Shown here piece by piece: positions 34,668 through 42,914 of a DNA stretch of 64,000 nucleotides; position 1 is the first letter of the stretch; each line of letters opens with the position of its first letter. The DNA is from Streptomyces sp. HUAS CB01 (GTDB lineage: Bacteria > Actinomycetota > Actinomycetes > Streptomycetales > Streptomycetaceae). Under the pieces are notes generated by a model. That model ran no database searches. It saw nothing but the letters and a program-made list of their open reading frames with translations, and was not told where the DNA came from. The stretch spans positions 1,615,001 to 1,679,000 of the forward strand of contig NZ_CP129137.1 in the NCBI RefSeq assembly GCF_030406905.1. Reading direction: 5' to 3'. Position numbers and translations under genes: made by a program.

Positions 34668-35402
34668 TCAGACGTCGGTACGCGGTTCACCGTACGCCCG
34701 GTCCCGGGCGCACGCCCGCCCGAGGACGCCCACCGTCAGCAGGTACTGCGCCGCGGCGTAGGTGAGCATGATCCAGAAGTCGGCGGCGGGAAGCCTCGGC
34801 CGGTCGGCGAGGCCGACGGCGATGAGCATGTCCGAGAGCAGGAAGAGCGCCCCGCCGAGGCCCGCGACGGCACCCGCGGCGCTGGACCGGTACGCCATGG
34901 CGGTGAGCAGTACGGAGTACACGGCGACGGGCAGCCGCAGCCCGGCGGGGAGGTCCGGCCACAGCAGTACGAGGGCGCCGGCGAGGACGAGGGCGTACCC
35001 GGCGCCGAGCACCGGGCTGGTCCGCCCGCGTCCGAACAGCGTGAGCCAGCAGCAGTGCCCGGCGGCGAACGCCGCCATGCCGGCGAGGAACGCCGGATCC
35101 GCCCCGGCCATCAGGAGCACGTCGCCGGCCCAGCCGAACAGCAGCGCGGCGGCCAGGGTCCGCGGCCCGCGCCGGGCCACCGCGTACGCCGCGAGCAACG
35201 GCATGAGGAGCGGTTTCGCGACGAGGTGCCCGGTGTCCCAGCCGGCGAGGAGGGAGGCGAGGTCGAGCAGGACGGCCGCCGCGAAGGCGGGGGGCAGCAG
35301 CCGCACCGCCCGGGCGCGGCCGCCGGACGCTCCTGCCGCACCGGACCCGACGAGTGCACGGTCCGTGAAGGCACCGATCGGTGCGCGGTCGGCCGTGGTC
35401 AC
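34668..35402 (-). CDS. Lysoplasmalogenase (YhhN/TMEM86 family)
   Basis: A 244-residue polytopic membrane protein with about eight helices. Family blocks are visible: KPLLMPLLAAYA, FGWAGDVLLMAGADPAFLAG, FAAGHCCWLTLF and GGALFLLSDMLIAVG, which hold the conserved Asp pair of the YhhN fold. TMEM86/YhhN enzymes hydrolyse the vinyl-ether bond of lysoplasmalogens. The start is GTG at 35402, overlapping the stop of the upstream sterol-desaturase-type gene by 4 nt. The pairing suggests shared ether-lipid metabolism. Confidence 0.88.
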   Translation of the reverse strand: MTTADRAPIGAFTDRALVGSGAAGASGGRARAVRLLPPAFAAAVLLDLASLLAGWDTGHLVAKPLLMPLLAAYAVARRGPRTLAAALLFGWAGDVLLMAGADPAFLAGMAAFAAGHCCWLTLFGRGRTSPVLGAGYALVLAGALVLLWPDLPAGLRLPVAVYSVLLTAMAYRSSAAGAVAGLGGALFLLSDMLIAVGLADRPRLPAADFWIMLTYAAAQYLLTVGVLGRACARDRAYGEPRTDV

Positions 35403-36389
35403 GCGAGGCGCTCCGCCGCGGCCGGGGTGCCCGTGGCGGCGTCGGCGGCAGGGCCGGTCCGGGTACCCGTCACGGCGTCCGTGGGGGCCGGGGCGACCGC
35501 CGCGGCGGGAAGGGTGGCGGGCCCCGGGGCGACGGCGGCGGCCGCCATCGGCGAAACGCCCGGCGGCTGCCAGCCCGGCCCGCGGAACAAGCGTCCCGCC
35601 CGCTCTCGCCAGTCGCCCGCCGCCCGTACGTCGCGGGCGATCGCCACGTACTCGTGCGTGGCGACCCGCAGCGGGTTGTACGTCTCGATGTTCTTGGTGA
35701 GTCCGTACACGGGACGATCGGTCTCGGCCGCGAACGACCCGAAGAGCCGGTCCCAGACGATGAGGATCCCGCCGAAGTTCCGGTCCAGGTAACCGCCCTG
35801 GGAGGCGTGGTGGACCCGGTGGTGGGAGGGGGTGTTGAGCACGTACTCGACGGGCCGCGGCAACTTGCCGATCCGCTCGGTGTGGATCCAGAACTGGTAG
35901 ACGAGATTGACGGAGGAGCAGAACGCCAGGGCCGCCGGGTGCACCCCGCACGCGATGAGCGGGAGGTAGAACGGCCACGAGCTGAAGGCGGTCCACGGCT
36001 GGCGCAGCGCGGTACTGAGGTTGAACTTCCGGCTGGAGTGGTGGACGACGGCAGGCCCACAGGACACGGACGACGTGGTGGCCGCGGTGCGACCAGTAGT
36101 AGCAGAAGTCCTGTGCGAGCAGCATCAGCAGCACGGTCCACCACAGGACGGGCACCCGTAGCGGGGTGAGTTCGTACACGGCGGTGTAGATCGCGACGAC
36201 CGGGATCTTCCACAGCAGGTCGAAGAAGAGGCTGCCGAGTCCCATGCCGATGCTGGTGGCGGCGTCCCGTGCCTCGTACCCGGCGGCCTCGTCGTCGGGA
36301 TGGAGCCGGTAGCTGACCATCTCCACGACGGTGAGCAGGATGAAGGCGGGGATCGACCACAGCACGACATCGGGCAGGTTGGACGGCAT
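35399..36389 (-). pseudogene. Sterol desaturase/fatty-acid hydroxylase family protein, frameshifted
   Basis: Reading from ATG 36389, the frame gives MPSNLPDVVLWSIPAFILLT, several helices and the first histidine motif SHRGHH. Near position 36050 the expected C-HVVHH box is broken: GTCGTC follows TGCC directly, two bases short, and the rest continues in another frame as VVHHSSRKFNLSTALRQPW through HHRVHH to a stop at 35399. Both halves together make an intact family member of about 330 residues with all three His boxes. Family enzymes are membrane di-iron hydroxylases or desaturases. A real 2-nt deletion and a sequencing error are both possible. Confidence 0.85.
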
Positions 36390-36677
36390 GCGGGCACGGT
36401 AGAGGCGGGTGCGGTGGCTCGGCCAGATGGTGTTGCCGACAAGTTTGTGAGACGAGTTGTCAGGAAGTTTTGGCGACTTCCGCCAACCGGACGCGGCGGG
36501 CCGGGTAGACCTGACGGGCCCGGGCGCCGCGACCGGCCACCGGCTCGCGCCGCCCTGCACGGCACCTCGCCGAGTCGTCGCCTCACTCCGTACGCCCGGT
36601 ACGAGGGCGATCCTGCGCCGTGCGATCACACCGCGCCGGAGGCCGCGACGTGCCCGGCCGTCCGGTCCGCCACGGCG

Positions 36678-37391
36678 CTAGACGCCCGCCGCCCCCAGCA
36701 GCGAGCCCGCCGCGTACGTCACGCCCATCGCCAGCGCACCCCCGCACACGTTGCGCACCATCGCCCGCCCGGCCGGGGCCGCGCCGAGGCGGGCACTCCA
36801 CCAGCCGGTGAAGGCGAGGGCGATCAGTACCGACACGACGGTCACGGGCAGCCGCGCGGCGGACGGCGGCAGCACGATGGCCAGCAGCGGCAGCAGCGCG
36901 CCCACGGTGAAGGCGAGGAAGCTGGCGCCGGCCGCGTGCCAGGGGTTGGCGAGTTCGTCGGGATTGATCCCCAGCTCGACCCGTGCGTGGGCGCGGAGCG
37001 CGTCGCGCGCGGTGAGCTGCTCCGCCGCGGCGCGGGCGACCTCGTGGGAGAGGCCGCGGGCGGCCAGCAGGGCGGTCAGTTCGTCGAGTTCGGCCGCGGG
37101 CTGTTCGCTGAGCTCCCGCTTCTCCAGTGCCAGCGCCGCCTTCTCCGAGTCGCGCTGGGTCGAGACCGAGACGTACTCGCCGGCAGCCATCGACATGGAG
37201 CCGGCGAGAAGCCCGGCGAGGCCGGCCGTGATCAGCGCCGCCCGGTCGGTCGTGGCACCGGCCACGCCCACCACGAGCCCCGCGGTCGACACGATCCCGT
37301 CGTTGGCACCGAGGACCGCGGCGCGGAGCCAGTTGAGGCGTGTGCCCATGGATGCGCCGTGGGGCTCGTGGTGCGGTGTCGGTTGCGTCAC
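36678..37391 (-). CDS. VIT1/CCC1 transporter family protein
   Basis: A 237-residue membrane protein. The N-terminal block LRAAVLGANDGIVSTAGLVVGVAGA is diagnostic of the VIT family, followed by MSMAAGEYVSVSTQRDSE with the metal-binding Met/Glu motif. A Glu/Ala-rich helical hairpin (ALEKRELSEQPAAELDEL) carries metal ligands in this family, and three more membrane helices follow. VIT/CCC1 proteins move iron or manganese into a compartment or out of the cell. It is divergent from the TetR gene. Confidence 0.93.
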   Translation of the reverse strand: MTQPTPHHEPHGASMGTRLNWLRAAVLGANDGIVSTAGLVVGVAGATTDRAALITAGLAGLLAGSMSMAAGEYVSVSTQRDSEKAALALEKRELSEQPAAELDELTALLAARGLSHEVARAAAEQLTARDALRAHARVELGINPDELANPWHAAGASFLAFTVGALLPLLAIVLPPSAARLPVTVVSVLIALAFTGWWSARLGAAPAGRAMVRNVCGGALAMGVTYAAGSLLGAAGV

Positions 37392-37535
37392 GACGGGAGG
37401 GTCTCACCCCATGCCGCCGCGGGCACAGCCGCCACACGCGCGACCGCGTGGCGGCCCGGCGCGCGGACCGTCTCCCCGGCCGTGCCTGTAACGCAGTTAC
37501 ACCGCCTGCCGATGGAGGGTGAAGAGCCGTTGTGA

Positions 37536-37546
37536 CAACGTAGTTG
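37536..37546. promoter_or_regulatory. Candidate TetR operator
   Basis: CAAC-GTA-GTTG is a perfect palindrome 18 bp before the tetR-family start. With its flanks (GTTGTGACAACGTAGTTGAC) it contains several overlapping GTTG/CAAC half-sites, typical of TetR self-regulation. It could also affect the divergent VIT gene. Confidence 0.5.
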
Positions 37547-37564
37547 ACCGGAGGTGGGGGTTTC

Positions 37565-38191
37565 ATGTCGCGTACCGTGCTGACCCGCGAGCAGGTGCTG
37601 GAGGCCGCGGACGACCTCGTGAAACAGCACGGCCCCGACGCGCTCACCATGCGGGGGCTCGCCGCCCGGCTCGGTACGGCCGCGACGTCCATCTACTGGC
37701 ACGTCGGCAACCGTGAGTCGCTGCTCGACGCGCTCGTGGACCGGACGGTGGAGGAGATGGGTGCGATACAGCCGACCGGCCGCACCCCGGCCACCCGGAT
37801 CGTCTCGGTCGCCCGACGGCTGCGCGGTGAGCTGCACGCCCGGCCGCACCTGATCGCGATGGTCCATGAACGCGGCCTGACCGAGCGGGTGTTCCTGCCC
37901 GCACAGCACGCGCTCGTCCGCGAGGTGCACACCGCCGGGCTGCGGGGGGCGCGCGCCGCCGAGGCGGTCCGCGCGGTGCAGTTCCAGGTCGTCGGCTTCG
38001 TCCTGGTCGAGTGCGCGCGCGGGCTCGCACCGGCGGAGACGTCCGGGCGGGAGCGGCCGCGGAGGACCGCGAGTGCGCGGAAGGACCCGGCCCTGGCGCG
38101 CGCGCTGGCACGTCCCGCCGACCCCGAGCGGCTGTTCACCGCGTCCATGAGGGCCCTGGTGAAGTCCCTGCTGGCCCAGGGGAGAACCTGA
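37565..38191 (+). CDS. TetR/AcrR family transcriptional regulator
   Basis: A 208-residue regulator. The N-terminal helix-turn-helix reads LTREQVLEAADDLVKQHGPD, ALTMRGLAARLGTAATSIYWHVGNRESLLDALVD, close to the TetR consensus YWHxxNKxxLLDAL. The C-terminal domain (from about 75) has the TetR_C fold of the tetracycline-repressor group, and the ligand is unknown. GGAGG lies at 37549-37553, eleven bases before the ATG. Its last ten codons are the first copy of a 39-bp tandem repeat. Confidence 0.9.
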   Translation: MSRTVLTREQVLEAADDLVKQHGPDALTMRGLAARLGTAATSIYWHVGNRESLLDALVDRTVEEMGAIQPTGRTPATRIVSVARRLRGELHARPHLIAMVHERGLTERVFLPAQHALVREVHTAGLRGARAAEAVRAVQFQVVGFVLVECARGLAPAETSGRERPRRTASARKDPALARALARPADPERLFTASMRALVKSLLAQGRT

Positions 38192-38278
38192 GCGACGAGC
38201 AAGTCCCTGCTGGCCCAGGGGAGAACCTGAGCGACGAGCAAGTCCCTGCTGGCCCAGGGGAGAACCTGAGCGACGAGC
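38162..38278. repeat. Three perfect 39-bp tandem repeats at the 3' end of the tetR-family gene
   Basis: Units at 38162-38200, 38201-38239 and 38240-38278 are identical. Each contains AAGTCCCTGCTGGCCCAG and ends in GAGCGACGAGC. Copy 1 encodes the C-terminal KSLLAQGRT and the stop codon; copies 2 and 3 repeat this tail and its stop downstream. Confidence 0.95.
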
Positions 38279-38399
38279 AGACCCCGCGCCGGCCTGTCAC
38301 GGCATTCCGGATGTATCGGGCAAGGTTCGCATCAGTCGGCCGTGGTGAATACCGCCGTGTCCGTGAGGGACTGACGGGGCCCCAGACCTCCGCCCGCCG

Positions 38400-38437
38400 G
38401 GCGGCTCCCACCCGCCCGCGCACGGGCGGGAGCCGCC
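38400..38437 (+). terminator. Terminator after the tetR-family gene
   Basis: GGCGGCTCCCACCCG pairs with CGGGCGGGAGCCGCC with one mismatch, about 200 bp after the stop and before the exonuclease promoter. Confidence 0.65.
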
Positions 38438-38454
38438 GTGTCAGTGGCGGCCCG

Positions 38455-38460
38455 TAAGCT
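38455..38460 (+). promoter_or_regulatory. -10 element for a leaderless exonuclease mRNA
   Basis: TAAGCT ends eight bases before the ATG at 38469, so transcription would start one or two bases before the start codon. No Shine-Dalgarno sequence is present, which supports ATG 38469 over the GTG at 38463. Confidence 0.45.
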
Positions 38461-38468
38461 CTGTGACC

Positions 38469-39446
38469 ATGCTCGACGACCGCACGACAGCAGCAGCGTG
38501 GCCGGCCGCGTACCCCCAGGGGTACGCGGTCGTCGACGTGGAGACCACCGGCCTCGCCCGTGACGACCGGATAGTGTCGGCTGCCGTCTACCGCCTGGAC
38601 GCCCGGGGAAACGTCGAGGACCACTGGTACTCCCTGGTCAACCCCGAGCGGGATCCCGGTCCGGTGTGGATCCACGGACTGACGAGCGACATGCTGGAGG
38701 GCGCGCCGCTCTTCGGCGACATCGCCCAGGAGTTCGCGCACCGGCTGGACGGCCGGGTGCTCGTCGCGCACAACGCCGTCTTCGACTGGTCCATGATCGC
38801 CAGGGAGTACGCACGGGCGGAGCACTTGCCACCCGTGCGCCAGCGGCTGTGCACGATCGCCCTGTCCAAGGAGCTGTCGCTGCCGCTCCCCAACCACAAG
38901 CTGGAGTCCCTCGCCGCGCACTTCGGCGTCGTCCAGCGCCATGCGCACAACGCCCTGGACGACGCCCGGGTGCTGGCGGAGGCGTTCCGGCCGAGTCTGC
39001 ACACGGCGGCCGAGCGGGGCGTGCGACTGCCGCTGCTGGAGTGCCGCCCGCTCACCGAGTGGTCCACCGCGCCCTCCGCGCCGCGGATCGGCCGGCAGGC
39101 GTCGGGGTCCGCGTACCGGCCGAACAGCTGGCGTCCGTCACGCAAGCGGCCTCCGTGCCCGTACCCGAATCCGGGGCGCTACGAAGCGGACAAGCCGCTC
39201 AAACAGGGCATGAGGGTGGCCTTTTCGGGTGACACGTCGGTCGAGCGGGAACTGCTCGAGGACCGTGCCGTCGAGGCGGGCCTCCACGTCGCGACGAGCG
39301 TCTCCCGGCTGACGAGCCTCCTCGTGACCAATGATCCCGACGCGCCCACGTCGAAGACGCTCCGGGCGAAGTCGTACGGGACGCCGGTCATCGACGAGGC
39401 CGCGTTCACCCAGCTGCTCAGGGACGTGGCGCCGGCCGAGGGGTGA
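38469..39446 (+). CDS. DEDDh 3'-5' exonuclease with C-terminal BRCT domain
   Basis: A 325-residue protein. The DnaQ-like exonuclease covers about residues 18-180 with the DEDDh residues in VVDVETTGL, AHNAVFDWSM and HNALDDARV. After a Pro/Arg-rich linker comes a BRCT domain at about 240-320 (GMRVAFSGDTSVERELLED, then SVSRLTSLLVTNDPD and KSYGTPVIDEAAF). The combination fits proofreading-like or repair exonucleases recruited to phosphoprotein or DNA sites; it is not the polymerase III epsilon subunit proper, since other helicase or polymerase parts are absent. Confidence 0.9.
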   Translation: MLDDRTTAAAWPAAYPQGYAVVDVETTGLARDDRIVSAAVYRLDARGNVEDHWYSLVNPERDPGPVWIHGLTSDMLEGAPLFGDIAQEFAHRLDGRVLVAHNAVFDWSMIAREYARAEHLPPVRQRLCTIALSKELSLPLPNHKLESLAAHFGVVQRHAHNALDDARVLAEAFRPSLHTAAERGVRLPLLECRPLTEWSTAPSAPRIGRQASGSAYRPNSWRPSRKRPPCPYPNPGRYEADKPLKQGMRVAFSGDTSVERELLEDRAVEAGLHVATSVSRLTSLLVTNDPDAPTSKTLRAKSYGTPVIDEAAFTQLLRDVAPAEG

Positions 39447-39485
39447 GGCCCGCCAACGCGTCCGCCCGGCTTCCCCCGGCTTCCC

Positions 39486-39508
39486 GCCCGCCCGGGCCCC
39501 GGGCGGGC
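39486..39508 (+). terminator. Hairpin after the exonuclease gene
   Basis: An 11-bp GC palindrome (GCCCGCCCGGG and complement, one central base) 40 bp past the stop. Confidence 0.6.
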
Positions 39509-39607
39509 GAAGGGCGGCCCGGGCCGCGTGCGCCGGTCGGGTGCAGCCGCCCCGACCCGCCCGGACGGATCTTGCTCCGGTCCGCCGCCCTCCGGACCAT
39601 GCGGCGC

Positions 39608-39841
39608 ATGGCACGTTGCGAGGTCTGCGGAAACGACTACGGCATGTCCTTCGAGGTGCACGCGCAGGGCGCGGTGCACGTCTTCGACTGCTTCTCCTGC
39701 GCCATCCACCGGATGGCCCCCATCTGCGAGCACTGCAGGGTCCAGATCATCGGCCAGGGCGTCGAGGTCCAGGGCCACTGGTACTGCGGCGGGCACTGCG
39801 CCCGCGCCGAGGGGAGGACGGGCATCGTCGACAAGGTGTGA
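39608..39841 (+). CDS. Small Cys/His-rich zinc-binding protein
   Basis: A 77-residue protein starting MARCEVCGNDYGMSFEVHAQ. It contains about nine Cys and several His in LIM/treble-clef-like spacing: CEVC, CFSCAIH, CEHC and CGGHC. It is similar to short actinobacterial proteins sometimes labelled prokaryotic metallothionein, though the spacing looks more like a structural zinc protein. Two ATGs are possible (39599 and 39608); the second gives the usual family N-terminus. Function unknown. Confidence 0.82.
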   Translation: MARCEVCGNDYGMSFEVHAQGAVHVFDCFSCAIHRMAPICEHCRVQIIGQGVEVQGHWYCGGHCARAEGRTGIVDKV

Positions 39842-39954
39842 ACCGGCCGGACCCCGGCCCGCGCACCCCTCCCCCGGACCCGCCCGGCACGCTCCCGGGC
39901 CACGCCCAGGACCCTGCTGCCGGACACCCCGCGACCGAGTTGTACGGTCGTGGG

Positions 39955-40824
39955 GTGTACCGCTTCCTGTTGTCCCGGCAGTGGGTGATCCTCACCCTCG
40001 TCAGCCTCGTCCTCATTCCGGTGATGGTCGAGCTGGGCTACTGGCAGCTGCACCGGCACGAGCGCCGCGTGGCACAGAACGAACTGATCGCGGACAACCT
40101 CGCCGCGCGGCCCGTTCCCGTCACCGAGCTGACCTCGCCGGGGCACACCGTCCCGCGTGCCGACTACTGGCGGCACGTCACGGCGACGGGCACCTACGAC
40201 ACCGCGCACGAGGTCGTGGTGCGCCGCCGCACCGACAACGACGAGCGGGTCGGCGTGCACGTCCTCACCCCGCTGGTCCTCGCCGACGGCCGTGCCGTCC
40301 TCGTCAACCGGGGCTGGGTGCCCGCCGCGGCCGACCAGACCGCGTACCCCGCCGTGCCGCCCGCGCCGAAGGGCCGGGTCACCGTCACGGGCCGGCTCAT
40401 GGCCGACGAGACGACCGGCGCCAGCGGGATCAAGGACCTCAGCGGGCTGCCGCCCCGTCAGATCATGCTGATCAACAGCGAGCAGCTGGCCGGGAGCCTG
40501 GGCCGGCCAGTGCTGGGCGGCTACCTCCAGCAGACGGCGCCCGAACCGGCCGGCGGCACCCCCGAGCTGATCGCGGACCCCGACCACGACTCCATCGGCG
40601 CGCACATGGCGTACGCGGTGCAGTGGTGGCTGTTCGCCGCCGGTGTCCCGGTCGGCTGGGTGGTGCTGGTACGCCGCGAGAAGCGCGACCGGGCCGCGGC
40701 GAACGCCGGATCCGCCGCCGAACCGACCGCGCCGAACGCCGGACCCGCCGCGCCGAACGCCGAACCTGCCGCCGAATCCGCCGCCGAGGAGACGTCCGCG
40801 ACGGCGAGCGCACCGGCGAGCTGA
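39955..40824 (+). CDS. SURF1 family cytochrome oxidase biogenesis protein
   Basis: A 289-residue membrane protein with the SURF1 architecture: a first membrane helix at about residues 8-28 (LTLVSLVLIPVMVELGYWQL, with the WQ motif), a large extracytoplasmic domain with VLVNRGWVPAA, and a second helix near 220-238 (HMAYAVQWWLFAAG). SURF1 assists haem a insertion into the aa3 oxidase. The tail is a low-complexity Ala/Pro/Glu repeat (PNAGPAAPNAEPAAE). Start GTG at 39955; no oxidase genes are close. Confidence 0.9.
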   Translation: MYRFLLSRQWVILTLVSLVLIPVMVELGYWQLHRHERRVAQNELIADNLAARPVPVTELTSPGHTVPRADYWRHVTATGTYDTAHEVVVRRRTDNDERVGVHVLTPLVLADGRAVLVNRGWVPAAADQTAYPAVPPAPKGRVTVTGRLMADETTGASGIKDLSGLPPRQIMLINSEQLAGSLGRPVLGGYLQQTAPEPAGGTPELIADPDHDSIGAHMAYAVQWWLFAAGVPVGWVVLVRREKRDRAAANAGSAAEPTAPNAGPAAPNAEPAAESAAEETSATASAPAS

Positions 40825-40921
40825 GCACCGACCCCGCCGCCGGGCGCCGTCTCGGGGCCGCGCGGGCCGGGCAGGCAGAGCGGCGGGGCCGGCGGCCCAG
40901 CCACCCGGGTACACGGTACGG

Positions 40922-40938
40922 CGGGCGCCGGGCGCCCG
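40922..40938 (+). terminator. Possible terminator after SURF1
   Basis: CGGGCGC-CGG-GCGCCCG, a short perfect GC hairpin in the 289-bp gap between SURF1 and the GH15 gene. Nothing else is recognised in this gap. Confidence 0.4.
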
Positions 40939-41113
40939 AAGCCGGCACGGGCAGAGCCCCGCCGCCGAGGAGACGCACGACAGCCACGGCCTCGTACCCC
41001 CCGGTCTCCGCCGCCCCGCACACGGTGCCCGGCCGGCTCCGCGCGCGACGACCGCCGACCGCGTGGGCCACGCAACCGCATAGGCGGCCGCCGGCGAGGG
41101 AAAACGGCATGTC

Positions 41114-42910
41114 GTGACCCAACGCATCGAGGACTACGCCCTGATCGGCGATCTGCAGACCGCGGGTCTGGTGGGCAGGGACGGCTCGGTCGACTGGCTG
41201 TGCCTGCCGCGCTTCGACTCCGGGGCCTGTTTCGCGGCACTGCTCGGCGACGAGAACAACGGCCACTGGCGGCTCGCGCCCAAGGGCGCCGGCACCTGCG
41301 CCCGCCGCCGCTACGTGCCGGGCACGCTCGTCCTCGAGTCGGTCTGGGAGACACGGACCGGCACGGTCAAGGTCACCGACTTCATGCCGCAGCGCGACAA
41401 GGCCCCGGACGTCGTCCGGATCGTGGAGGGCGTCAGCGGCAGCGTCGAGATGGCCGCGACCCTGCGGCTGCGCTTCGACTACGGCTCGGTCGTCCCGTGG
41501 ATGCGTCGGACGAACGACCACCGGGTCGCGGTCGCCGGCCCCGACTCCGTGTGGCTCCGGGTCGAGAGCCCGGACGCCGTCCCGGTGAAGACCTGGGGGC
41601 AGCAGTTCAGCACCGTCTCGTCGTTCACCGTCGGCGCGGGCCAGACCGTGGCGTTCGTCCTCACCTGGCACCCCTCGCACGAGCCGGCTCCCCGGCTCGT
41701 CGATCCCTTCGAGGCGCTGAGGGCGAGCGTGGACGACTGGCAGGAGTGGTCGGCGCGGTGCGGGTACGAGGGTCCGTACCGGGATGCCGTGGTCCGTTCC
41801 CTGATCACCCTGAAGGCGCTGACGTACGCCCCGACCGGCGGGATCGTCGCCGCTCCCACCACCTCCCTCCCCGAGGACCCGGGCGGCGTGCGGAACTGGG
41901 ACTACCGCTACTGCTGGCTGCGCGACTCCACCCTGACCCTCGGCGCGCTGCTCTCCACCGGGTACGTCGACGAGGCCGCGGCCTGGCGCGACTGGCTGGT
42001 GCGCGCGGTCGCGGGTGACCCCTCGGACCTGCAGATCATGTACGGGGTGGCCGGGGAGCGCAGACTGCCGGAGACGGAACTTCCCTGGCTGCGCGGCTAC
42101 GAGGGCTCCGCCCCGGTGCGGATCGGCAACGGCGCCGTCGACCAGCTCCAGCTCGACGTGTACGGCGAGGTCATGGACTCCCTGCGGCTGGGCCGCGAGG
42201 CCGGTCTGGAGTCGCCGCCGCACGCCTGGAACCTCCAGCTGAGTCTGCTGGGCTTCCTGGAGTCGACGTGGCGGGAGCCCGACGAGAGCCTCTGGGAAGT
42301 GCGCGGACCGCGGCGCCACTTCGTGTTCTCCAAGGTGATGGCGTGGGTGGCGGCCGACCGTGCCGTCCGCACGCTGGAGGACGACCCCGGGCTGCCCGGC
42401 GACGTGAGCCGGTGGCGGGCGATGCGGGACGCGGTGCACCGGGAGGTGTGCGACAAGGGGTTCGACCGGGAGCGGAACACCTTCACCCAGTACTACGGTT
42501 CGGACGAGCTGGACGCCGCCACGCTGCTCATTCCCCGGGTGGGCTTCCTCCCGCCCGACGACCCCAGGGTCGTGGGCACGGTCGACGCGGTGCGGGCAGG
42601 GTTGAGCCGGCACGGACTGATCAACCGCTACAGCACGAAGGGTCCGTCCGTCGACGGGCTGCCCGGTCGTGAAGGAACGTTCCTCGTCTGCTCGTTCTGG
42701 ATGGTCGACGCCCTGCGGGCGACCGGCCGGGTGGAGGAGGCCAAGGACCTCTTCGAGCGGCTGCTGGAGCTGCGCAGCGACGTCGGGCTGCTGGCGGAGG
42801 AGTACGACCCGGTGGCGCGGCGGCAGCTCGGGAACTACCCGCAGGCGTTCAGTCACGTGGGACTGGTGGGTTCCGCCCTGGCTCTCGCCGCACGCGGCGC
42901 GGCAGGATAG
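41114..42910 (+). CDS. Glycoside hydrolase family 15 protein (glucoamylase/trehalase-like)
   Basis: A 598-residue cytosolic enzyme. An N-terminal beta-sandwich domain (IEDYALIGDLQTAGLVGRDG, VDWLCLPRFDS) precedes the (alpha/alpha)6 barrel, which starts near 230. The catalytic general acid sits in the GGVRNWDYRYCWLRDS region and the general base is Glu in LLAEEYDPVARRQLGNYPQA. Related bacterial GH15 enzymes cleave alpha-glucosides or trehalose. There is no signal peptide, so the substrate is intracellular. Start GTG at 41114; the next gene begins four bases after the stop. Confidence 0.93.
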   Translation: MTQRIEDYALIGDLQTAGLVGRDGSVDWLCLPRFDSGACFAALLGDENNGHWRLAPKGAGTCARRRYVPGTLVLESVWETRTGTVKVTDFMPQRDKAPDVVRIVEGVSGSVEMAATLRLRFDYGSVVPWMRRTNDHRVAVAGPDSVWLRVESPDAVPVKTWGQQFSTVSSFTVGAGQTVAFVLTWHPSHEPAPRLVDPFEALRASVDDWQEWSARCGYEGPYRDAVVRSLITLKALTYAPTGGIVAAPTTSLPEDPGGVRNWDYRYCWLRDSTLTLGALLSTGYVDEAAAWRDWLVRAVAGDPSDLQIMYGVAGERRLPETELPWLRGYEGSAPVRIGNGAVDQLQLDVYGEVMDSLRLGREAGLESPPHAWNLQLSLLGFLESTWREPDESLWEVRGPRRHFVFSKVMAWVAADRAVRTLEDDPGLPGDVSRWRAMRDAVHREVCDKGFDRERNTFTQYYGSDELDAATLLIPRVGFLPPDDPRVVGTVDAVRAGLSRHGLINRYSTKGPSVDGLPGREGTFLVCSFWMVDALRATGRVEEAKDLFERLLELRSDVGLLAEEYDPVARRQLGNYPQAFSHVGLVGSALALAARGAAG

Positions 42911-42914
42911 GGCC

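Noticed and set aside
36425..36470. GACAA...TTGTC inverted repeat upstream of the sterol-desaturase-type gene
   Set aside because: The arms are only five bases with a 14-bp spacer and no regulator is adjacent, so it is too weak to list as an operator.
38011..38457. Open frame through the 39-bp repeats (VPAGPGENLSDEQ units)
   Set aside because: It lies in another frame of the tetR-family gene and has no start signal; the repeat explains its open frame.
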